Shown in pieces: positions 14,344-21,785 of a stretch of 23,827 nt of DNA; the stretch's first letter is position 1; each line of letters begins with the position of its first letter. Source of the DNA: an uncultured Erysipelotrichaceae bacterium (GTDB lineage: Bacteria; Bacillota_I; Bacilli_A; RF39; UBA660); assembly GCA_902795975.1 (NCBI GenBank), contig CADBNE010000006.1:1-23827 (forward strand), written 5' to 3'. The translations under genes and the position numbers were made by a program. Under the pieces are notes generated by a model. That model was not told the DNA's origin. It searched no databases and saw nothing but the letters and a program-made list of their open reading frames with translations.

Positions 14344-15285
14344 ATGAATACTAAAATAGTTGAGTTTATAAGTGATATTGATTCAACTAGTTATGATGAG
14401 TTTAAGAAAAATGCAACATATACAAGTGATATAAAAATAAATAACGAAATAAACAATCTTGATTATACAATTTTAAATGATATGGAAAAATATATACCAT
14501 TTATTTCTAATATTATTAATAATGATTATACAAATTCATTAGGCAATAAAATAGTATTAAAGTCTTATGAAAATAAATTTATTAAGACTTTAGTATTTAA
14601 GCTAAAAGAATTTTTAATAAATAAAAAAACTCTTATTACTAAAGAAAGTTTAATGGAAGAAAAAAGAGTAAGTGCTTCTATAAAAAGTAAAATAGGTAAT
14701 GAGAATATTACAATAGATTTAGATATAAAAAAAGAACTTAGTGATGATACATTAAAGGAATCATATGGATTAAGTTTATTAGAAAGAATTAATAGATTAC
14801 TTAATATAGTTAATTCTTTAATAGCGTCTGATTTTGTTAGTCAATTGGAAGATGTTGATTTAATTACTGATGAAGTTGTTAAAACTGAAGTATTTGAGCA
14901 AGAATTAAATTATAAGAAGTGTTTCGAGTTATATGAATTAATTGTTGATTATAGAGAAGAAAAAAGTAAAATTGAAATGAATAATTATTTAGATGATATA
15001 AGTGATAATTTATTAATTAGTTCTTTTTTTAATTTACAATTATTAAATGAAAAGAAAAATATTGATTCTAATCCATATAAGGCTTTTTTAGAACGTATTA
15101 TAGAGCAAATGGTATTAGAGTCTTCTATGGATGAAAAAGCTTTTAAAAAGATGGTTACAAAGAAATTTGAGGATGAATATAGTAAAAAGAAAACTAGAGA
15201 AAAAAATATTCAAAACATATTTCTTAAAACACAAGATAATTATAATAAACAAATTAAAGATGCTTTACGTGCTCTAAAAAACTAG
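14344..15285 (+). CDS. Hypothetical helical protein, possibly DUF2357-like
   Basis: A 313-residue protein, predicted soluble and mostly helical, with a Lys-rich C-terminal coiled-coil-like tail (about 265-312). The stretch ILNDMEKYIPFISNIINNDY (43-62) followed by SYENKFIKTLVFKLKEFL (75-92) recalls a DUF2357-type signature in gut Bacillota proteins, where a YENRF motif leads a helical region. That resemblance is from memory and weak. No nuclease, ATPase or metal motif is clear. The ATG abuts the stop of the previous gene, with AGGTGAT 3 nt before the start, so the two genes are expressed together. priA starts 11 nt after its stop (TAG). A role linked to DNA replication or repair is only a context guess. 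Confidence 0.55.
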   Translation: MNTKIVEFISDIDSTSYDEFKKNATYTSDIKINNEINNLDYTILNDMEKYIPFISNIINNDYTNSLGNKIVLKSYENKFIKTLVFKLKEFLINKKTLITKESLMEEKRVSASIKSKIGNENITIDLDIKKELSDDTLKESYGLSLLERINRLLNIVNSLIASDFVSQLEDVDLITDEVVKTEVFEQELNYKKCFELYELIVDYREEKSKIEMNNYLDDISDNLLISSFFNLQLLNEKKNIDSNPYKAFLERIIEQMVLESSMDEKAFKKMVTKKFEDEYSKKKTREKNIQNIFLKTQDNYNKQIKDALRALKN

Positions 15286-15296
15286 GGGGAGTTTTT

Positions 15297-17450
15297 ATGG
15301 TAGCTAATGTTTTAGTTGAATTGAAAGTAAAAAATGTAGATCGTACATTTGATTATAATATACCTCTAGAGTTAAGTGATAAGATACAAGTAGGTAAAAG
15401 AGTACTTGTACCATTTGCTAAACAAACTCTAGAGGGTTTTGTTATGGGTATAACTAATGATAGTGAATTTAGTGAATTAAAAGATATTATTGATGTAATA
15501 GATGAAGAAGCAATACTTAATGAAGAATTACTTAAAATAGGGGATTATATAAGTAAGAAAACATTATCAACTAAAATATGTGCTTATCAAAGTATGCTAC
15601 CAAAAGCATTAAGAGCTAGTAAGAAAACTAATATAAATAAAAAATATGATACATATATAAGATTAATAGATAGAACATATATTCCTAAAAATGCTAAACA
15701 AAGAGAATTAATAGGATTATTATCTATTAATGATTATTTAAAAAGTGATCTTAAAGATTATATATCTCCAATAAATACTTTAAAGAAAAATAATATAATA
15801 GAAGAATATAAAGTAGAAGTATATAGATATAATATTATTTCTGAAAAAGAAAATAGTGATGTAATATTAAATGATGATCAAAAGAGTGCTATTAAGAGAG
15901 TATTTGAATGTAAAGATATGTTTAAACCATTCTTATTATTTGGTGTTACAGGTAGTGGTAAAACAGAAGTATATATGAATATAATAGAAAATACTATAAG
16001 TAATGGTAAGAGTGCTATTGTATTAGTTCCAGAAATTAGTTTAACTCCACAACTAGTAGATAATTTTAAAAGAAGATTTGGTGGGTGTATAGCAGTACTT
16101 CATTCGGGATTAAATGATGGAGAAAGATATGATGAATGGAGAAAAATAGTTAATGGAGAAGTAAATATAGTAATAGGTGCTAGAAGTGCTATATTTGCTC
16201 CTTTAAGTAATTTAGGTGTAATAATTATAGATGAGGAACATACTTCTACATATAAACAAGATTGTAATCCTAGATATTATGCTCATGATATAGCATTCTT
16301 CCGCGGTAAATATAATAATATACCTGTGGTATTAGGTAGTGCTACTCCATCTATAGAAAGTTATACTAGAGCAATCACAGGAGTATATGAATTATTAACT
16401 TTATCAAAAAGAGTAAATAATAATTTACCAGAAGTAAAACTAGTAGATATGAAATCAGAAATTAAAAAAGGTTATAAAATAATATCTAATGAATTATTAG
16501 ATGAGTTAAATAATGTATTAAAACGTAATGAACAAGCAATAGTATTACTTAATAGAAGGGGATATTCTACTACTGTAAGTTGTCATGCTTGTGGGTATAA
16601 AGTAGTATGTCCTAATTGTGATATTCCTCTTACATATCATAAAAAGACTAATACTATGAAATGTCATTATTGTGATTATACAACATTTAAACCAAATACA
16701 TGTCCTGAATGTGATAGCAAAGATATTAACCAATTTGGATTAGGAACAGAAAAATTAGAAGAAGAATTACAAAGACTGTTACCTAATAGTAAAATAGCTA
16801 GAATGGATGTAGATACTACATCATTAAAAGGTAGTCATGAAAAAATATTTAAAGCATTTAAAAACCATGAGTATGATATCTTAGTTGGTACACAGATGAT
16901 TGCTAAAGGATTAGATTTTGAAAATGTTACATTAGTTGGTGTAGTTAATGGAGATGCTAGTTTAAATATACCTGATTTTAGAAATAGTGAAAAAACATTC
17001 TCTTTACTTAATCAAGTAGCTGGACGAGCAGGAAGAGGAAGTAAAAAGGGAAAAGTAATTATACAAGGATTTAATTTAAATCATTATAGTATAGAAAAAG
17101 CAAGTACACACGATTATATTGGATTTTATAATGAAGAAATGAAGTATAGAAAATTATTAAAATATCCTCCATATTGTAATATAACTAGAATAAGAGTTAT
17201 AAGTAGTGATTATGATTATTGTTATAGTGAAGCAAATAAAATAGGTAGTTTCTTGAAAAATAATACTAAAGATTGTATTGTTTTAGGACCTAGTAATTCA
17301 TTTATGCCTAAAATAAATAATAAATTTTATATTGAAATAACTATTAAATATAAAAAAAGTGATACATTATTTAAAAATTTAATATTTATTAATAATAAGT
17401 ATGGAGACAATAAAAAATTAAAATTAGAAATAGATATAAATCCATTATAA
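15297..17450 (+). CDS. priA: Primosomal protein N' (PriA replication-restart helicase)
   Basis: PriA recognises abandoned forks and unwinds the lagging strand to reload the replicative helicase. The 717-residue protein shows the N-terminal 3'-DNA-binding domain (about 1-105, with RTFDYNIP and VLVPF), Walker A GVTGSGKT at 216-223, DEEH at 312-315, and helicase motif III GSATPS (347-352). A zinc module supplies eight cysteines (429, 432, 438, 441, 456, 459, 469, 472) as four CxxC pairs, followed by the C-terminal RecA lobe with GTQMIAKGLDFENVTLVGV and QVAGRAGRG. All catalytic motifs look intact. The ATG at 15297 follows a run of five G and an A. It is slightly shorter than the B. subtilis enzyme but complete. 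It is the last gene of its operon; no convincing terminator follows. Confidence 0.97.
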   Translation: MVANVLVELKVKNVDRTFDYNIPLELSDKIQVGKRVLVPFAKQTLEGFVMGITNDSEFSELKDIIDVIDEEAILNEELLKIGDYISKKTLSTKICAYQSMLPKALRASKKTNINKKYDTYIRLIDRTYIPKNAKQRELIGLLSINDYLKSDLKDYISPINTLKKNNIIEEYKVEVYRYNIISEKENSDVILNDDQKSAIKRVFECKDMFKPFLLFGVTGSGKTEVYMNIIENTISNGKSAIVLVPEISLTPQLVDNFKRRFGGCIAVLHSGLNDGERYDEWRKIVNGEVNIVIGARSAIFAPLSNLGVIIIDEEHTSTYKQDCNPRYYAHDIAFFRGKYNNIPVVLGSATPSIESYTRAITGVYELLTLSKRVNNNLPEVKLVDMKSEIKKGYKIISNELLDELNNVLKRNEQAIVLLNRRGYSTTVSCHACGYKVVCPNCDIPLTYHKKTNTMKCHYCDYTTFKPNTCPECDSKDINQFGLGTEKLEEELQRLLPNSKIARMDVDTTSLKGSHEKIFKAFKNHEYDILVGTQMIAKGLDFENVTLVGVVNGDASLNIPDFRNSEKTFSLLNQVAGRAGRGSKKGKVIIQGFNLNHYSIEKASTHDYIGFYNEEMKYRKLLKYPPYCNITRIRVISSDYDYCYSEANKIGSFLKNNTKDCIVLGPSNSFMPKINNKFYIEITIKYKKSDTLFKNLIFINNKYGDNKKLKLEIDINPL

Positions 17451-17465
17451 TTATTTAATAATATA

Positions 17466-17495
17466 TTGTTTTTAATAATTAATATATGATATAAT
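17466..17495 (+). promoter_or_regulatory. Promoter of the coiled-coil gene pair
   Basis: TTGTTT at 17466-17471, an 18-nt spacer and TATAAT at 17490-17495, extended by TGA at 17487-17489. The predicted leader is about 32 nt, ending in GTGGTGAT (17523-17530) before the ATG. Confidence 0.65.
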
Positions 17496-17533
17496 TATGT
17501 CAGAAGAATAAAAGGGTTGCAAGTGGTGATATT

Positions 17534-18025
17534 ATGGATAACGATTTTGATTTTGGACAAGAGTTTGAATTTGAATCAAATATACCAAATTATGTAGAAT
17601 TAAATGAATTAAATGAATTTGAAAAAAAAGAAGATTGTCTTATTTCTGATGATGAATTTAATGATCTATTAATTGAATTAGGTATTATTAATTCTAATAA
17701 AGAAGAATCACTTGATAACAGAAAAGAAAGTGAAGAAAGTTTTGAAAATTTCGAAGCTGAAAAAAAATTAGCTTATTCTAAATTAAAAGTTGAATGGGAT
17801 ATTCTTAATTACGAAAAAGCTAAATTTAAACGTGAAAAGGAAGAATGGGAAAAATTCAAAAAATTGTCTGAAGAAAGTTTTCGTGCAGAAAAAAGAGATT
17901 TTGAAAATCTTAAAGCAAATGAAATGAAGAAAATGTACTTAGAGACAAGGAAGTTAATTGATAGTTGTACTAATTTAAAAGAATTTTTAGATAAGTACGA
18001 AGAAATCCAAGATGTTTCTGAGTAA
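17534..18025 (+). CDS. Acidic coiled-coil protein (163 aa)
   Basis: No family recognised. Residues 1-75 are very acidic, with aromatic spots (DFDFGQEFEFES). Residues 76-150 form a charged, Lys/Glu-rich helix with spaced Trp and Phe (KVEWDILNYEKAKF, EEWEKFKKL, EESFRAEKRDFENL), typical of a coiled coil. No signal peptide or membrane segment is present. The acidic head and coiled-coil tail have the same order as in the larger protein encoded 15 nt downstream, so the two may be distant relatives or binding partners. GTGGTGAT lies 3 nt before the ATG. The operon has its own promoter and terminator. A structural or adaptor role in the cytoplasm is a guess. Confidence 0.65.
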   Translation: MDNDFDFGQEFEFESNIPNYVELNELNEFEKKEDCLISDDEFNDLLIELGIINSNKEESLDNRKESEESFENFEAEKKLAYSKLKVEWDILNYEKAKFKREKEEWEKFKKLSEESFRAEKRDFENLKANEMKKMYLETRKLIDSCTNLKEFLDKYEEIQDVSE

Positions 18026-18040
18026 ATATCGAGGTGAAGT

Positions 18041-19162
18041 ATGAAAAATATAGCAGACGTAAACAGTGATGATATTTTATCACAATTAAATAATTTAGAT
18101 TATGATAGTGATGATGATTTAATGTTGCTAGATGATGAGGATATAAGACCAATTAGTAACAGTAGTAAAGATGATGATTTAGCAGATTTTTATAGTGATT
18201 ATAAAAAAGAAGAAAAAAAAGAAGTAAAAATTACTCCAAAAGAGGATATAGATATATATACTGAGAAGACTAAAGTTATACCACCTATACCTCCAGCATT
18301 TGAAGATAAAACTATTAGAATAGAAACACCTATTGTTGATGTTAAACCAAGTAGTAATACTCCTAAATCAACTAATTTAAGTGATGTGCCAAGTATTGAT
18401 ACATATTTAAATAGAAAGATAGAAGTTTCTAAACCAGTAGAAAAATCTTATTCAATGCCTACTAAGGAAGAAGTACCTAAACCTATAGTTAAAAGTGCTA
18501 TTCCAACATTTATGGAAAAAAGAGAAGTTACTCCATCATTAAATCAAACAAAAACTACTAGTGTTTCTAACACTAGTAAATCAACACCAATAATAACATC
18601 ATCAAATAACGATATTAAAGATATAAATCAATTATTTAATAAAGTAACAAATAATGTTAAGGGTGCATCTGAAATAGTTAATAAAAATGCAGAAATAAAG
18701 AAGAAAATTGAAGCAAAATTTGAAGAATTAAGAAAGATGCAAGAAGAACATGAATATAATAAAAAACGTGATTATGAAGAAATAAATGCATATAAAGAGG
18801 AAGTATATTCTAAATTACAACAAAAGAAAGCTGATATGGAAAAAGATTTATCTGATTTACGTGCTAATCAAGAAAAATTTGAAAAAGAGAAAAAATCTTT
18901 TGAAGAATATAAAAATTCATCACTTTCTAATTTAAATAAACTTGAAAAGGAATTAAAAGATTCTTATGAAAATCGTAATAAGAATATTGAACAAGTTGAA
19001 ATTGGATTAGTAAGAAGAAAAGAACAACTTGATATTGAAAGAGCAAATATTGCAAAAGAAAAAGAACAAGTACAAAAAGAAAAAGATGAATTAGCTAAAA
19101 ACTTGTTACAATTTAATAAGCTTGTTTCTGAGTTTACTCAAGGTATAGATAATTTTGGATAA
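18041..19162 (+). CDS. Coiled-coil protein with acidic head and Pro/Ser/Thr-rich linker
   Basis: A 373-residue protein in three zones. Residues 1-60 are acidic, with clusters of Asp (YDSDDDLMLLDDED). Residues 65-190 are a low-complexity Pro/Ser/Thr/Lys linker with repeated short PKP, KPV and TPK motifs. Residues 192-365 are a long Lys/Glu-rich coiled coil (QEKFEKEKKSFEEY, IAKEKEQVQKEKDELAKN). No enzymatic motif, signal or membrane segment is seen. The layout, a disordered linker joining an acidic end to a coiled coil, suggests a cytoplasmic scaffold or cytoskeleton-like protein, but I recognise no named family. The ATG follows GAGGTGA (18031-18037). The stop begins 8 nt before a terminator. 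An unusually perfect inverted repeat lies within the linker-coding part (18556-18578). Confidence 0.68.
   Translation: MKNIADVNSDDILSQLNNLDYDSDDDLMLLDDEDIRPISNSSKDDDLADFYSDYKKEEKKEVKITPKEDIDIYTEKTKVIPPIPPAFEDKTIRIETPIVDVKPSSNTPKSTNLSDVPSIDTYLNRKIEVSKPVEKSYSMPTKEEVPKPIVKSAIPTFMEKREVTPSLNQTKTTSVSNTSKSTPIITSSNNDIKDINQLFNKVTNNVKGASEIVNKNAEIKKKIEAKFEELRKMQEEHEYNKKRDYEEINAYKEEVYSKLQQKKADMEKDLSDLRANQEKFEKEKKSFEEYKNSSLSNLNKLEKELKDSYENRNKNIEQVEIGLVRRKEQLDIERANIAKEKEQVQKEKDELAKNLLQFNKLVSEFTQGIDNFG
18556..18578 (+). repeat. Perfect inverted repeat within the coiled-coil gene
   Basis: TACTAGTGTT (18556-18565) and AACACTAGTA (18569-18578) are exact reverse complements across a 3-nt TCT spacer, a 10-bp hairpin in the Ser/Thr-rich linker-coding region. 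No T tract follows. Confidence 0.7.
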
Positions 19163-19169
19163 TACATTG

Positions 19170-19198
19170 AAAATCAAGTCAAAGTACTTGATTTTTTT
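19170..19198 (+). terminator. Rho-independent terminator after the coiled-coil genes
   Basis: A 10-bp stem (AAAATCAAGT at 19170-19179, ACTTGATTTT at 19186-19195), 6-nt loop, and seven T at 19192-19198. Confidence 0.85.
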
Positions 19199-19217
19199 AT
19201 ACTTTTTTTACTATAAT
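19188..19217 (+). promoter_or_regulatory. Promoter of the 19234-23648 operon
   Basis: TTGATT (19188-19193) lies within the 3' arm of the preceding terminator, followed by an 18-nt spacer and TATAAT at 19212-19217. The predicted start near 19224 coincides with the AGGTGAT ribosome-binding site (19224-19230), so the leader would be about 10 nt. Confidence 0.65.
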
Positions 19218-19233
19218 TATATTAGGTGATAGT

Positions 19234-20298
19234 ATGGCATTTTTATGTATTTCTTTGGATAATTCAAGTGTTAATGCAGTACATATTTTAGATGGAGATT
19301 TAACTAGTATAGATAAATATACAATAAGACATAATAATTCAAAATCAATATTAAAAGAATATCCAGAAAAAATAGCTGAATTAAGAGATAGATATAATAT
19401 AGAAGGTGAAGATATAAATATAAAAGTACGTATATTTTTACCAAATGATAAAGAACAATTTATTTTATATCATAAACATTTAATAGCATTTAAACATATT
19501 ATTAAAGACAGAAATTTTTTAAGTTATGCTGTTAGTTATGATAATGGATTATTTAATAAAAATATTAGTGATATGATTGAAGATGAATCTATACCAAGTA
19601 ATTTAGTATATAGTGAAGTATACAATTATTTAAAAGGAATAGATGAAGAAAGATATTATAAAACAATAAGAGATATATGTAGCCAATATATTAATTATAA
19701 AGAAGATAATGAAGATGATGAATCAATATTATCAATTGATGCTATATATAAAAATTATATAGAAAATAAACAAGAAAGTATGGCTAATACATCTACAACA
19801 GAATTTAATCCATTTGCTGTATTTGAGCATCCTAATTTCTTTAAAATATATGGTAATTCAATAGATCTTAATAAACCTATATTTATATTAGGTGAAAATA
19901 AAACTGAAGAAGCTAAAAAAGAATATGAAGAAATATATGAAAATACAAAGAAATGTTTTCACAATAAAATATATTATCCATTAAATGCAGACGTATTCGC
20001 ACCTATTAATGAAGAATTTAAATCAGTATATAGTAATTCATTAGTAGTTATAGTATGCGCTAATGGATATAGTGAAGAATTATTAAAGAAAATATATTAT
20101 GCAAGTAAAAAAGATATTACTGTGTTGGTATTAACTAACGATAATGAATTAAAAGATAAATATCAAAATATATTTGAAGGAATAGATACAATAATTGTTA
20201 AAGATTACGAATATGGTAATTTTAAATCTATGAAAGAATTTGCTGATATAATGGTAGGATTATATATTAATGAGTATAAAAAGAGTAAAGCAGGATAA
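19234..20298 (+). CDS. Hypothetical protein, 354 aa, possible Rossmann-like C-terminus
   Basis: No family recognised. There is no signal peptide or membrane segment. The C-terminal 130 residues alternate hydrophobic strands and helices: PIFILGEN, then SLVVIVCANGYSEELLKKIYYAS, ITVLVLTND and IDTIIVKDYE. This looks like a small alpha/beta sandwich, vaguely recalling nucleoside deoxyribosyltransferase or TIR-like folds, but I see no catalytic motif to support either. The N-terminus (MAFLCISLDNSSVNAVHIL) is also strand-rich. AGGTGAT sits 3 nt before the ATG. It heads the operon containing the Xer recombinase, whose proposed start overlaps its stop codon. Operon position alone gives no functional clue. 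Confidence 0.62.
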   Translation: MAFLCISLDNSSVNAVHILDGDLTSIDKYTIRHNNSKSILKEYPEKIAELRDRYNIEGEDINIKVRIFLPNDKEQFILYHKHLIAFKHIIKDRNFLSYAVSYDNGLFNKNISDMIEDESIPSNLVYSEVYNYLKGIDEERYYKTIRDICSQYINYKEDNEDDESILSIDAIYKNYIENKQESMANTSTTEFNPFAVFEHPNFFKIYGNSIDLNKPIFILGENKTEEAKKEYEEIYENTKKCFHNKIYYPLNADVFAPINEEFKSVYSNSLVVIVCANGYSEELLKKIYYASKKDITVLVLTNDNELKDKYQNIFEGIDTIIVKDYEYGNFKSMKEFADIMVGLYINEYKKSKAG

Positions 20299-21194
20299 TT
20301 ATTAAAGAGAAAATAATTGATTTCTTAGATGTACTTAAAAATGAAAAGAAATATTCTGAAAATACGATAATTAATTATAATGATGACCTATTACAATTTT
20401 ATTATTATTTAAAAGAGCAAAAAATAAATAATTATGAAAGTATAGATTATCAAGATATTAGAAAGTATTTAAATTATTTATATGATAAAAAGTACTCTAA
20501 TAAATCTATATCTAGACATATTAGTTCTTTACGCTCTTTTTTTAAGTATTTAAAAAAAGAACATTTAATTAATAATAATCCTATGACATTAATAAGCAAT
20601 CCTAAAGTAGAAAAGAAATTACCTAAAGTAATATATTCTAATGAATTAGATACAATTTTAAATGTACCAGATAAGACTACTACATTAGGACTAAGAGATG
20701 CATTAATACTAGAATTATTATATTCTACTGGAGTACGTGTTAGTGAACTAGTTAGTATTTGTATTAATGATATTAATTTTAATAAAAAAGAAATTAGAAT
20801 ATTTGGTAAAGGTAGTAAAGAAAGAATAGTATTATATGGTAATAAATGTTCTGATTTATTAGATGATTATATATCCAAATCGCGTAGTAAGTTATATAGT
20901 GAGTATAGTGGAGATTATTTATTACTATCTAAAAAGGGTAGACAAATAAATCAAAGAGAAATAAGAACTATAATAGATGATGTAGTAAGTAAAGCTGGTT
21001 TAAAAATACATATATCACCCCATGTATTAAGACACACGTTTGCTACAGACTTACTTAATAATGGAGCTGATTTACGTAGTGTACAAGAATTACTTGGACA
21101 TGAATCACTTAGTACTACGACAATATATACTCATATAACAAATGAAAGATTAAGAAATGTATATTTACATGCTCATCCTAGAGCACATAAATAA
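20298..21194 (+). CDS. xerC/xerD: Tyrosine recombinase XerC/XerD with apparent ATT start
   Basis: Site-specific recombinase resolving chromosome dimers at dif. The reading frame is open back to 20289 (TAA at 20286) and contains no ATG, GTG or TTG before codon 96 (ATG 20583). Yet codons 2-95 encode the expected N-terminal SAM-like core-binding domain (KKYSENTIINYNDDL, SRHISSLRSFFKYL, INNNP). Starting at ATT 20298, which overlaps the upstream stop as TAATT (compare TAATG at 2524, 3450 and 21785), gives 298 residues. Catalytic residues are then Arg147, Lys171, His242, Arg245, His268 and Tyr277, within two positions of E. coli XerD. All six are present. An ATT at 20301 is an alternative. A truncated product from 20583 would lack the DNA-clamping domain. 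XerC versus XerD cannot be decided. Confidence 0.85.
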   Translation: MIKEKIIDFLDVLKNEKKYSENTIINYNDDLLQFYYYLKEQKINNYESIDYQDIRKYLNYLYDKKYSNKSISRHISSLRSFFKYLKKEHLINNNPMTLISNPKVEKKLPKVIYSNELDTILNVPDKTTTLGLRDALILELLYSTGVRVSELVSICINDINFNKKEIRIFGKGSKERIVLYGNKCSDLLDDYISKSRSKLYSEYSGDYLLLSKKGRQINQREIRTIIDDVVSKAGLKIHISPHVLRHTFATDLLNNGADLRSVQELLGHESLSTTTIYTHITNERLRNVYLHAHPRAHK

Positions 21195-21203
21195 GGAGGT
21201 TTT

Positions 21204-21785
21204 ATGGCAAAGTTAATATTTAGATATGGTGCTATGAATTGTGGTAAAACAATGCATTTACTACAAACAGCATATAATTATAATTCACATAATATGAAAG
21301 TAATAGTAATGAAACCAGTGGTTGATACTAAAGGCGGAACAAGTATAGTTACAAGAATAGGTTTAAAAAGAAAAGTAGATGTACTACTTAAACCAACAGA
21401 TGATGTAAGAAGAAAATTAGATTTAAGAAATATATCTTGTATATTGGTAGATGAAGCACAATTTTTACAGCCACATCAAGTAGAAGATTTATGGAAAATA
21501 GCTAAATTATCAGAAATACCTGTAATTTGTTATGGACTTAGAACTAAATTTACATCTAAATTCTTTGTAGGAAGTAAACCATTAATGGAACTTGCAGATG
21601 AATTAGAAGAATTAGTTACTATATGTGAATGTGGTAATAAAGCTAAGTTTAGTGCAAGAATAATTAATGGTAAATTTGTAACAGATGGAGCAGAAATAGC
21701 TATAGATGGTGAAGATAATGTAACATATGAATCGTTATGTGGTAAATGCTATATACAAAAAGTAATGGGAGTTGACACAATTTAA
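21204..21785 (+). CDS. tdk: Thymidine kinase
   Basis: Type II (TK1-like) thymidine kinase, which phosphorylates thymidine to dTMP in pyrimidine salvage. The P-loop region YGAMNCGKT (8-16) belongs to the E. coli-like subgroup. The lid and substrate region includes the catalytic DEAQF (Asp83, Glu84). GLRTKFTSKFFVGS (111-124) is the thymidine-binding segment. A structural zinc site is indicated by CECG (Cys141, Cys143) and CGKC (Cys179, Cys182). At 193 residues it has the usual length. A perfect AAGGAGGT (21193-21200) precedes the ATG, 9 nt after the recombinase stop. Its stop overlaps the next start as TAATG, so it is co-translated with the ABC transporter genes, with no evident functional link. 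Confidence 0.95.
   Translation: MAKLIFRYGAMNCGKTMHLLQTAYNYNSHNMKVIVMKPVVDTKGGTSIVTRIGLKRKVDVLLKPTDDVRRKLDLRNISCILVDEAQFLQPHQVEDLWKIAKLSEIPVICYGLRTKFTSKFFVGSKPLMELADELEELVTICECGNKAKFSARIINGKFVTDGAEIAIDGEDNVTYESLCGKCYIQKVMGVDTI

Noticed and set aside
16545..16733. Minus-strand frame of 62 codons in priA
   Set aside because: Overlaps the zinc-cysteine module of priA and has no initiation signals.
17451..17485. Terminator after priA
   Set aside because: Only an A/T-only 7-bp pairing with a long loop and no clean T tract could be drawn; too weak to call.
17970..18152. Minus-strand frame of 60 codons across the coiled-coil gene junction
   Set aside because: His/Tyr-rich sequence arises from the complement of Asp-rich codons; it spans two genes with good SDs on the + strand.
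20289..20582. Reading the recombinase as an N-terminally truncated pseudogene
   Set aside because: The upstream frame is intact, encodes the expected domain without stops or frameshift, and fits a full 298-residue Xer; only the start codon is unusual.
20298..21194. Recombinase as a mobile-element integrase
   Set aside because: Length, residue spacing and the setting among tdk and transporter genes fit the housekeeping Xer type, and no attachment-site repeats or cargo were found.
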